DNA of 13,602 nucleotides from positions 1 to 13,602 of the forward strand of contig RPRC01000176.1 of NCBI GenBank assembly GCA_003857395.1, read 5' to 3'. Below, piece by piece: positions 5,981 to 12,241 of this stretch. Under the pieces are notes generated by a model. That model saw nothing but the letters and a program-made list of their open reading frames with translations. It did not search any database and was not told the DNA's origin. The position numbers were made by a program, and so were the translations under genes. Origin of the DNA: Geobacter sp. (GTDB lineage Bacteria; Desulfobacterota; Desulfuromonadia; Geobacterales; Geobacteraceae). Positions within the stretch are counted from its first letter, which is position 1, and each line of letters begins with the position of its first letter.

Positions 5981-7459
5981 ATGATGCGAAGAATGTTCAG
6001 TGGAATGGTATGCCTGCTGCTCATGGCGGCAGGCTCGGCGTGGGGGGCCGATGCGGCGAAGATCACGCAGCTTGCGGTCAAAGTGCAGACCGATGTGCGA
6101 AACATGGTGAAGGTGCAGAAGGTTGCGTTGCCCGAAGCCGTCGTACAGCAGAAGGCGTTCCTGCTGCGACAACCGGAAGTGCGCGATGTGAAGCAACTGA
6201 AGGGGAACAACCTCATGGTTCGGTTTAAGGATGGAAACGAACTGTTGATGCTGCTGGGTGAGGATCGGCTCGGTTCCACCGGAGAAACTGCCCAGATGGA
6301 GCTGCAGCCGCGAGTCATTACGCCGGCTGACCGGGTTCTCGTGGACAAAAGAGTGATAGATCCCTCAAAAATCATTTCCCTCCTGCCCTGCGCTCCCAAG
6401 AGCAACAAGGCCTTGATCTTCGATTGCCTGGAGGACGATTACAATGTGCTTTCGCCGAAGATCTGGACCCAGGTCAAGTCGGACCTCGAATCGCTGGGCT
6501 ACAATGTGACCACGAAGCTGAACAACAACGCCAACCTGGCCAATGCCGCGCTGCTCGACAACGGAGAATACGGTGTCATCATGCTTCGCGGTCACGGCGG
6601 TGACCTGGGCGGCGATTTCGGTTTTCTCGTGCGGCCCTGGTACACCAGCTACCCGCCCGCCAACAGCGGCTACACCGGGACGATCCGGGCAAGTGCCTAT
6701 AATCATGCAGCAGGTGCTACCCAGTTCGGCTACATTATTACCGGAACATTCAGTTCCACATACTGGGCCGACAAGGCTTTTCCGTCCACGATATTCTTCC
6801 TGGAAAGCTGTCATGGCGCCGATCCGGGCGCTCTGCCGGGCATGCCCACCTGGACAACGAGCCACGGAGCATCGGTATGGCTCGGCTGGAACGAGTCGGT
6901 CTCCTTCAACTGCGGAGACAAGGGTACGGATCTATTCTTCCAGAAAATGAAGGAGCAAGAATCCGTGGGTAATGCGGTTGCAGCGGTGTACGCCACCGGG
7001 TGCCGCCCCCCTGAACTGGTGGCCTTCCCCGACAATAAGAACAGGTGTCAGCTGGCGGTCTGGAAGTCCGATCCGAACGAAGCTTCCGTAACCAACAGCC
7101 GCGATTTCAAGCTCCTCAGGCTGGCTTCAAGCGGTGCACAAATCCACGCGACGATAAGCTTCTACAGTGCCCCAACTTTAAACGAGTTTTTCTTCTATGT
7201 GGATACCGGCGGGAGCGCCGCGGCCGAAGTGCTGGTCAAATGCCACGGGAACAACTTCGAGGTGTACAAGCAGACCCAGCCTGGGCTCTACAACAACAAA
7301 GTATACACGGGAACCCCGACCAAGAGCGGCAATGATTACAGTATCGTCGTGCCCTGGAACACATCATTCGGCACTGCGAACCCGGTCAAAATCTGGCTCT
7401 ACGACATGACGGGCAAGGACAGACTTCCCGATAGCGGAAGCGTGACCTTGAAAAAGTAG
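5981..7459 (+). CDS. Secreted caspase/gingipain-like (clan CD) putative cysteine peptidase
   Basis: The predicted product is 492 residues. The ATG at 5981 is chosen because AGGAGG (5967-5972) lies 8 bases upstream and a classic signal peptide follows (basic MMRRM, hydrophobic CLLLMAAGSAWGA, cleavage near 23-25). Residues about 50-98 form a small domain ending DGNELLMLLGEDRL that recurs alone in the next gene. From about 142 a Rossmann-like fold begins (KALIFDCLEDDYN). YGVIMLRGHGGD places a His at 205 after a hydrophobic strand, and TIFFLESCHGAD places a Cys at 277 after another. This strand-HG then strand-xSCHG layout is the clan CD (caspase, gingipain C25, metacaspase) catalytic pattern. Residues about 375-492 look like a beta-sandwich. 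Expression is controlled by the upstream cGAMP-type riboswitch. Peptidase activity and specificity are inferred from the motifs only; a catalytically idle relative is possible. Confidence 0.85.
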   Translation: MMRRMFSGMVCLLLMAAGSAWGADAAKITQLAVKVQTDVRNMVKVQKVALPEAVVQQKAFLLRQPEVRDVKQLKGNNLMVRFKDGNELLMLLGEDRLGSTGETAQMELQPRVITPADRVLVDKRVIDPSKIISLLPCAPKSNKALIFDCLEDDYNVLSPKIWTQVKSDLESLGYNVTTKLNNNANLANAALLDNGEYGVIMLRGHGGDLGGDFGFLVRPWYTSYPPANSGYTGTIRASAYNHAAGATQFGYIITGTFSSTYWADKAFPSTIFFLESCHGADPGALPGMPTWTTSHGASVWLGWNESVSFNCGDKGTDLFFQKMKEQESVGNAVAAVYATGCRPPELVAFPDNKNRCQLAVWKSDPNEASVTNSRDFKLLRLASSGAQIHATISFYSAPTLNEFFFYVDTGGSAAAEVLVKCHGNNFEVYKQTQPGLYNNKVYTGTPTKSGNDYSIVVPWNTSFGTANPVKIWLYDMTGKDRLPDSGSVTLKK

Positions 7460-7480
7460 ACTAATTCCCTGTGGGAAGAC

Positions 7481-7529
7481 ATGTGCGGGAGCAGTGGTGC
7501 GAATGTCTCTGCTCCCGCACATCCGGGAG
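7481..7529 (+). promoter_or_regulatory. Intercistronic competing hairpins over the next ribosome binding site
   Basis: ATGTGCGGGAGCAG (7481-7494) and CTGCTCCCGCACAT (7509-7522) form a perfect 14-bp stem with a 14-base loop. The same right arm can instead pair CTCCCG (7512-7517) with CGGGAG (7524-7529), and this covers the GGGAGG (7525-7530) that serves the gene at 7537. The two structures exclude each other. The long stem leaves the binding site free, the short one hides it. No U-run follows, so this is not a standard terminator. Confidence 0.6.
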
Positions 7530-7536
7530 GTATGCT

Positions 7537-7857
7537 ATGAAAAGAGTATTTCCGGTCTGGTTCGGGATGTTTCTGCTGCTGGCCTCGGCCTGCGCAGCAG
7601 AACCTGGCAAGATGAGTTTGGAAACTGCCCGACCTCGGGTCACGCCCGAGTCGCTGCCAATGGAAGCCGATACCCGATATGCCGAATATCTGCATGCTGC
7701 CGCTGGCAACAGGAGCGCGGCAACGGAAAAGACTGCCGCATATCTGCGGACCCTGCCGGGGGTGAAAGGGGTCACGGTTCGCGGCAGTGACAGTCTGCTG
7801 GTGATCATGGAAGACGGCAACGAATTATTCCTGATGCTCGGCAGGGAACGGCTCTGA
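7537..7857 (+). CDS. Small exported protein repeating the prodomain-like segment of the preceding protein
   Basis: The predicted product is 106 residues. The ATG at 7537 is preceded by GGGAGG (7525-7530) at 6 bases; an earlier ATG at 7532 runs into a stop after two codons. The N-terminus is a signal peptide (MKRVFPVWFGMFLLLASACAAEP); cleavage near 20-21 is likely, and ASAC could also be an atypical lipobox. Residues about 64-106 (AYLRTLPGVKGV, LLVIMEDGNELFLMLGRERL) match residues about 57-97 of the upstream protein (FLLRQPEVRDV, LMVRFKDGNELLMLLGEDRL). No catalytic motif is present. The gene lies 77 bases after the protease-like gene, with competing hairpins between. The role is unknown; a separate propeptide acting as inhibitor or folding partner of the exported protease is the main hypothesis, a decayed duplicate the alternative. 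Confidence 0.78.
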   Translation: MKRVFPVWFGMFLLLASACAAEPGKMSLETARPRVTPESLPMEADTRYAEYLHAAAGNRSAATEKTAAYLRTLPGVKGVTVRGSDSLLVIMEDGNELFLMLGRERL

Positions 7858-7970
7858 AATTAACCCGGCAGCATCCCGCCACCAGTTGACCTTCTCCCTG
7901 CAGATGGCCGATATGCACCAACAGCCTGCCGCCCACATCGACCAGCCAGGTTTTGGGCAGCGTAAAAAAC

Positions 7971-9539
7971 TCAAGAGTTATTGTTTTCAAGCAATATTCC
8001 GCTTTGCCCCAGACTTTCACAGGTCTGCTGCAACTGATAGATGCCCATGTAGAACGCCCCGCAAATAGAATCATAGTCATCAAAGGCATAGGAGGCCAGC
8101 GACAGCCAGATCATTGCGTGAAAGACCTGAATCTTCAAGCGTGGTCGGCCGGTCAATGCGAAAAATTTGTCGGAGAGATGATCCCAACCATTGCTGGCAA
8201 TCCCTAGCAGCACTTCATTATTATCGGCGAAAGTGAGCCGGAATTCTTTGGCATTGAACTGATCGTAATTTCCGACAAGGGAATAGTAGAGCTTGGCCCA
8301 GTCGTAGTCCACGTCACCATAGAAGGGCAGCATGCCAAAGTAGCCGCGAGGATCAATGAGGAAGAGCGCCTTGGTCTCTTCGTCATACAGGGTGTTGGAA
8401 AAGGTACAGTCACCATGGATCAGACTGTACTGATTTGAAAAAAAAGGGCTGACCGCTCGGGTGACCAGATCCCAGCGTTGATAAAAGTTGATGCACCGCT
8501 TGCCATTGACAACGATGTGATCTTTCTCCATCAGTGGAATCAGGGATGCTATTGAATCAAGGCGCCTTTTGGTTTTAGCAATCAGCGCTTCTGTGTTGTT
8601 GTCTGCGAAATCCCCCGTGCGAACAGGCAACCCCTGATGTATTTCTTGCAGGTGGTTAATCAACGCAGTCAGTACGCTGATTTTTTCAGCAGCAGCGAGG
8701 GGGGTTTTATACAGAGGTCCGCCAGACAGCCGTTGCATATGCAGCGGGTTGGTCTGGTATATTTCCGGCAGAAAAGACCATTGTTCGTGCTTCACCTTCT
8801 CGTACCAGTTCTGCTCGTAGGCTGCCAGCACTGCCCCCAATGAATTACGGGGGCTTTTTATCACACAATTTTCCTCAAAAACGATAGTATTGAAGGGCCG
8901 CGCCACCGGATAGCGTGCACAGAGGGTTCGGTAGGACTCCAGAGTGCCGACTTCACTGGCCCCTTCAAGAAAATAGGGAGAAAAGGATGTGCCCGAGTGC
9001 TGCAAAAAGCTGCAGAACTCGCCACTGCGGGGAAGAGCGTCGAGTACCCGCTTGCTTCTAAAGAGATAGACCCCCGCGATGCCACAGCTGTCGCTGGCTT
9101 CTTCAAAAAAGGCATTCTGTTCAAATTTCCAGCGGCACACGAAATCACGCGAAAGGCCGATATAATTATGCAGGTCCAGGCAAAGATCCTGAGGCCAGAG
9201 CTCCTTTTCAAAGAGGAGGTCACACCACAGAAGCGCAAATGGCTCGGCAGGAGGGATGGCAGCGAGGGTGTCTTTGATCCCGGCACAGTTCCCGTGCCCG
9301 TTGGTTTCAATCAGGGTGTACGAAGCCTTGGCATAAACTGCCAGGTACTTGCGCAGGACTTCTTTCTGGTAGTCGGCAATGATGTAAAAATGCGCTGCAG
9401 GCTGTTGAGTCATCATCCGCAAGATAAGCGGTTGGCCATTGATGGGGATAAGGCCCTTGGGCTTGTTCGCACAAAGGTGTTCCATCCGCGTTCCCTTACC
9501 GCCCGCCTGAATAATTATGTGCTGGATCTGGGCACGCAT
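7971..9539 (-). CDS. Bifunctional nucleotidyltransferase / APH-choline-kinase-like sugar kinase
   Basis: The predicted product is 522 residues and carries two enzyme domains. Residues 1-235 form a nucleotidyltransferase: IIIQAGGKGTRM (8-19) is the nucleotide-binding loop, NKPKGLIPI (25-33) the conserved Lys segment, and LLWCDLLF (103-110) carries the metal-binding Asp107. Residues about 275-500 form a phosphotransferase of the aminoglycoside/choline kinase fold: IHGDCTFSN (374-382, catalytic D377 and N382) and FLIDPRG (393-399, D396 metal ligand), then GDVDYDWAKLYYSL. Such a fusion would phosphorylate a sugar or small alcohol and then activate it with an NTP, similar in logic to but not homologous throughout with Fkp or LicA/LicC. 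The substrate cannot be read from the sequence. The ATG directly follows the stop codon of the upstream glycosyltransferase-like gene, so the pair is translated as one unit. It converges with the small exported protein gene ending at 7857. Confidence 0.85.
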   Translation of the reverse strand: MRAQIQHIIIQAGGKGTRMEHLCANKPKGLIPINGQPLILRMMTQQPAAHFYIIADYQKEVLRKYLAVYAKASYTLIETNGHGNCAGIKDTLAAIPPAEPFALLWCDLLFEKELWPQDLCLDLHNYIGLSRDFVCRWKFEQNAFFEEASDSCGIAGVYLFRSKRVLDALPRSGEFCSFLQHSGTSFSPYFLEGASEVGTLESYRTLCARYPVARPFNTIVFEENCVIKSPRNSLGAVLAAYEQNWYEKVKHEQWSFLPEIYQTNPLHMQRLSGGPLYKTPLAAAEKISVLTALINHLQEIHQGLPVRTGDFADNNTEALIAKTKRRLDSIASLIPLMEKDHIVVNGKRCINFYQRWDLVTRAVSPFFSNQYSLIHGDCTFSNTLYDEETKALFLIDPRGYFGMLPFYGDVDYDWAKLYYSLVGNYDQFNAKEFRLTFADNNEVLLGIASNGWDHLSDKFFALTGRPRLKIQVFHAMIWLSLASYAFDDYDSICGAFYMGIYQLQQTCESLGQSGILLENNNS

Positions 9540-10454
9540 TTAATCTTGCCCCTCCCGTAAAACATCTGCGGCGAGCGCTTCCCAGTCACCGGTTGGAGGG
9601 ATTATTTTTTCGTACGCACTGTCGCAAAGTCCGGTAAGCCTGAGGCTGTAGGTGGTGAAGCCATCGAAGGGGGCTTCGGGCCCCTCCTCTGAGTAGAGAA
9701 CGGTAAGGGCACACCGTGCAGTGGCAATCAGGTCGCAGAAGCCGCTACGCAGCGAAATAACACGGCCGGCCAGCTCCACGATAGGGATGGCTTCACACAA
9801 AGGGAAAGTCAAGGGCACCGTACCGGGTAACCCTGCGAGAGCATTGTTCGGCACGTTGGTTGCGACGGTGTACCCCTGCGCTGTTAACTGGCGGACTAGC
9901 GCCAGCCAGAGGCGGTTGTCAACCGGTTGCACAGTAACAGCGGCGGGAACAAGCAGGACGGTTCGACCCCGGGGGAGTAGCGCCTGGTCAAAGCGGGCTT
10001 CAGCCGAGCGGCGCCACTGCGGTTGGATAACCGGCGTGGCCGCCACGGATTCCCGCGGCAACCCGAACAAGACCCGATAGCTGTCCAGCAGGTTGAAGCC
10101 ACCATAACCGAGTACCCTGTCGAGCCCCTCAAAATTTGGGTGAAATAAAATCGGGTAGCCTTTTTTAAAACAGGAAAGCGCTGCAATCCGCTTGAAATTC
10201 AACTGATCATACACTGCCACCTGAGAAAACGCACCGGGGAACATGGCAGGAATATCCGCATGCGCCCGCCTGACGACAACGGTACAGGAATCGCCATTCA
10301 GCCGCTCCCTCGCCTGGGCTGCCAGTGCGCAGACCATATAGGTATCACCGATGCCGTAGGGCAGGACGAAGGTCCAGCCCTCTCGACGCAAAATGCCGGT
10401 CCTGGCCCGTAAAGCCTGCAACAGTAGCCGGGAGGTTCCAACAGTTGTGAGCAC
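9540..10454 (-). CDS. GT9-like (heptosyltransferase-type) glycosyltransferase family protein
   Basis: The predicted product is 304 residues. It starts with GTG at 10454, supported by a GGAGGGG seven bases upstream. LPYGIGDTYMVCALA (31-45) matches the Gly-Asp loop near the N-terminus of GT-B fold GT9 enzymes, RTVLLVPAAVTVQPV (164-178) the start of the C-terminal Rossmann half, and RVISLRSGFCDLIATA (231-246) the nucleotide-sugar-binding loop that in heptosyltransferases reads GVDTGLxHLA. The family usually transfers heptose or a related sugar in LPS or capsule synthesis; acceptor and donor here are unknown. At 304 residues it is slightly shorter than typical heptosyltransferases. The neighbouring fused activation enzyme (stop and start codons abutting) suggests the two make and use one activated sugar. 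Confidence 0.72.
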   Translation of the reverse strand: MLTTVGTSRLLLQALRARTGILRREGWTFVLPYGIGDTYMVCALAAQARERLNGDSCTVVVRRAHADIPAMFPGAFSQVAVYDQLNFKRIAALSCFKKGYPILFHPNFEGLDRVLGYGGFNLLDSYRVLFGLPRESVAATPVIQPQWRRSAEARFDQALLPRGRTVLLVPAAVTVQPVDNRLWLALVRQLTAQGYTVATNVPNNALAGLPGTVPLTFPLCEAIPIVELAGRVISLRSGFCDLIATARCALTVLYSEEGPEAPFDGFTTYSLRLTGLCDSAYEKIIPPTGDWEALAADVLREGQD

Positions 10455-10596
10455 TGGTTTACCCCTCCGCTATCAATGGTCGCAATGTTTGCACCCTCTT
10501 TCCTTCGTCATACAAGACAAGTGGGCCAAGCTTTGATACTGTGCTTTTATTTCTCAAATAAAAGCACTACAATAGCACAAAACTATAGGGTTAGAC
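10455..10596. other. Upstream region of the glycosyltransferase operon
   Basis: It holds the presumed promoter of the leftward pair and a perfect 12-bp inverted repeat (GTGCTTTTATTT at 10541-10552, AAATAAAAGCAC at 10556-10567, loop CTC). The repeat has no following U-run. It may be an operator or the end of the intron relic; no confident -35/-10 pair was found. Confidence 0.4.
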
Positions 10597-10779
10597 CTAC
10601 GCAATTGACCTATTCCAGCCAAAGCCTCCGCGGTTTTTAGCACGCATCAAATAGCGCCGGACCTTCTTTCCGACCCAATCCTTCACATACCCGAAATATC
10701 GGTTCGAATGGCCGATCCTAAAGGGCGCTTCGGGGCACATCGTTATTCTGCATAGTAAGGGCCTTCTAGCAGCCTGGAA
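10597..10779 (-). pseudogene. Group II intron reverse transcriptase, C-terminal maturase remnant
   Basis: Reading the minus strand to a TAG at 10597-10599 gives FRIGHSNRYFGYVKDWV then GKKVRRYLMRAKNRGGFGW. This matches the domain X (maturase) end of LtrA-like proteins, where FRIG-S-R-F-Y-DWVEKKVRRHL-RA-KR-GFGW is highly conserved. The polymerase domain (including the YADD box) is absent, and the frame is open only back to about the palindrome at 10778-10832. It is thus a 3' fragment of an intron-encoded protein gene, on the same strand as the intron RNA relic near 11310-11556. Confidence 0.72.
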
Positions 10780-10832
10780 GCATGAGGGGTCTAGATTCTA
10801 CACAAAATGTAGAATCTAGACCCCTCATGCTT
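10778..10832. repeat. 25-bp perfect inverted repeat (long hairpin)
   Basis: The arm at 10778-10802 (AAGCATGAGGGG then TCTAGATTCTACA) is perfectly complementary to 10808-10832, with a 5-base loop (CAAAA); a G-U and a G-C pair extend it by two more. On the plus strand TTTCTTCT overlaps the end of the stem, giving it a weak terminator look. No gene ends nearby on that strand; the minus-strand gene at 10981 reads toward it. It lies right at the edge of the reverse transcriptase remnant, and could be a terminator, a mobile-element end or a dispersed repeat. Confidence 0.8.
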
Positions 10833-10980
10833 TCTTCTGCCCCCTCTGTGCTTTCCTTCTCTTAGCCTTCTTTCAGCGGAGTCCTCTAAGATCAAGTCGT
10901 AAAGAAGGGAGCGCCAGAGGACGCATCCCCTTCCAAACCAGACTAAACTCAAGCTTGCCCGCGATCCCAGGCTTTGCCGC

Positions 10981-11205
10981 CTATCTGGCGACTCCTCTTG
11001 CCACGGTCTGTTTCTTGCCCAGATTTCTTCTCTCCCTGCCGACGTAAGACATGGAGCCTTTTCTGATGGGGCTCTTACCTACCTGAACCCATCCGGTGGA
11101 ACGCCGGAATGCCTTGATGTTACCAGCTGCCAGCAGCAAATCCAGCTCATGACGGGAAACAACCATGTAATGATTGTCCTTGAACAGAACAGGTACCCAT
11201 CTCAT
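10981..11205 (-). CDS. Small conserved-looking protein of unknown function
   Basis: The predicted product is 74 residues, starting MRWVPVLFKDNHYMVVSRHELDL and continuing LLAAGNIKAFRRSTGWVQVG. The ATG is preceded by AGGGAGTG at a normal distance. The second half is basic and contains SYVGRERR (53-60), which resembles the Y-x-G-x-ERR motif seen near the ends or linkers of many Geobacter regulatory proteins. The first half could be a single small alpha-beta domain. I do not recognise a named family. It sits between two fragments of a group II intron but shows no relation to intron proteins, so it is probably an unrelated gene within or beside the decayed element. A fair promoter lies at 11265-11294. 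Confidence 0.6.
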   Translation of the reverse strand: MRWVPVLFKDNHYMVVSRHELDLLLAAGNIKAFRRSTGWVQVGKSPIRKGSMSYVGRERRNLGKKQTVARGVAR

Positions 11206-11264
11206 ACGAACACTCCCTAAACGGTAACAGTAAAATGCTCTACTTTATTAAGGGTTATATTTAC

Positions 11265-11294
11265 CTTATATAATTAGTGAACGAGAAGAGTCAA
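11265..11294 (-). promoter_or_regulatory. Candidate sigma-70 promoter for the small gene
   Basis: On the minus strand TTGACT (11294-11289) is followed after 18 bases by TATAAG (11270-11265), which places transcription start about 50 bases before the ATG at 11205. The surroundings are AT-rich. The match is good but not perfect. Confidence 0.4.
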
Positions 11295-11309
11295 GAGCAT
11301 TTTTAACAC

Positions 11310-11556
11310 AAGGTTCTCCGATGGCTTTGTATCCAATCCATGGGGAACATCGGGGAAAAGCGTCGTCCTTCCCATCGCGTCATTTACGGGGCCCAATCCC
11401 TTCATCCTTTTGGCTTACGGCCTGACTGCTCACTATCCTACGCATAAAGCATGATGTTACCACCAGACCTCCAAGGACTCGCAACCCGGTTGCTGGACTG
11501 CCTTCAGGGCGGAATTTCCACCCGCTAAATTATGCGACCTTGCCCGGCCGCAACTC
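11310..11556 (-). mobile_element. Group II intron relic, 5' (domain I) part
   Basis: The minus strand from about 11556 reads GTTGCGGCCGGGCAAGG, then GCGGGTGGAAATTCCGCC, TGAAGGCAG, CAGCAACC and, further on, GGTGGTAACATC and CAGGCCGTAAGCC. The order and wording follow domain I of bacterial group IIC introns (for example the GCCCGGCATGG, AGGGTGAGAGTCCC, TGAAGGCAG, AGTAACAG series of the Oceanobacillus iheyensis intron). The rest of the intron is missing: no domain V with its AGC triad is seen downstream, and the only coding trace is the maturase fragment 550 bases further along the same strand. The 3' limit near 11310 is approximate. Confidence 0.65.
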
Positions 11557-11798
11557 AAGGCATGACCTTAGCTATGCCCTACCTGTACTGTCTGTCCTTG
11601 AAGAAAAAACAAATCAAAATTAAGACTTGACAAATCATTACAAACAATGAGTATATCATTCTAATTAAAATATTCACATCTGCATATGTTTAATATTTAC
11701 ACAACCACCTCCTGTGCTAACTGATTTATTTAAGCATAACGAATAGTTACATCCTTCGCAAGACTCACGGGCAGAAAAGCTACCGGGAGAATCCATTC

Positions 11799-11939
11799 AT
11801 GCCTTTACCTGTCAGAAAACTATTCACCGGCAGGGTTGGGGGAGTACCCCTAGGGGAATTTATTCAGTTAACGAAACCACCTGAACAATTCCATGGGTGT
11901 CGGTTACAGAAAGCCTTTGTTAAAAGCATACCTGGATAA
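11799..11939 (+). CDS. Possible small protein, 46 residues
   Basis: ATG at 11799 with GGGAGA about 9-10 bases upstream, ending TAA at 11937-11939. The product begins MPLPVRKLFTGRVGGVPLGE and includes EFIQLTKPPEQF. The F-G-x-L-x-x-(E/D)(F/L)IQL flavour faintly recalls the start of DUF4388 domains, which would make this a broken fragment of one. The frame includes the CCCCTAGGGG palindrome. Evidence is thin; it may be chance. Confidence 0.22.
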   Translation: MPLPVRKLFTGRVGGVPLGEFIQLTKPPEQFHGCRLQKAFVKSIPG

Positions 11940-12060
11940 TTTTGACCTGCAGAAAGCAAAAGCCTTGGGCCTTTTGCTTGCATGCACGTTCCCATGGTAA
12001 CAGAACCGAATCAATAATCATTATTAACGGAAAAGGCGGGAAAGGACACATCAGGGTCAA

Positions 12061-12105
12061 ATTGCAAGATTGCAACTTCTGTCATTCAACTTGCAATCTT
12101 GCAAT
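12061..12105. repeat. 15-bp inverted repeat made of four TTGCAA boxes
   Basis: ATTGCAAGATTGCAA (12061-12075) and TTGCAATCTTGCAAT (12091-12105) are perfect inverted copies around a 15-base spacer. Each arm holds two TTGCAA boxes 8 bp apart (starts 12062, 12070, 12091, 12099). It lies 137 bases past the stop of the autotransporter gene and could be a terminator-like stem without a U-run, or a protein binding site. Confidence 0.7.
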
Positions 12106-12241
12106 CCTATCGATACTGGGAACCTTCTCTATTTGTCAGCTATTGTCTCCCCTTTTGCCCTTACAACCTCGGCTCCAGATTACAAATGATATTTTGAAGT
12201 CGTGCCCCCCCCAAGACTCCAGCCGTGTCTGGTCCTCTGAC

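Larger units (their letters stand above)
11557..12241. other. Long gene-poor region with several inverted repeats
   Basis: The stretch is AT-rich around 11600-11760. A TTGACA at 11627-11632 is a good -35 on the plus strand, but -10 candidates are off-spacing. A 10-bp palindrome CCCCTAGGGG is at 11847-11856, a 9-bp inverted repeat AAGCAAAAG/CTTTTGCTT at 11954-11979, and a 15-bp one at 12061-12105. Only one short open frame (11799-11939) is worth listing. No RNA gene is recognised, and no clear terminator for the autotransporter gene was found. Confidence 0.5.

Noticed and set aside
7964..7979. Small AACTC/GAGTT hairpin with T-run at the end of the nucleotidyltransferase-kinase gene
   Set aside because: The stem is 5 AT-rich pairs with a 2-base loop and overlaps the stop codon; too weak to call a terminator.
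10778..12105. Possible CRISPR array or integron attC sites among the inverted repeats
   Set aside because: The repeats differ in sequence, are not regularly spaced, and no integrase or Cas gene is present in the window.
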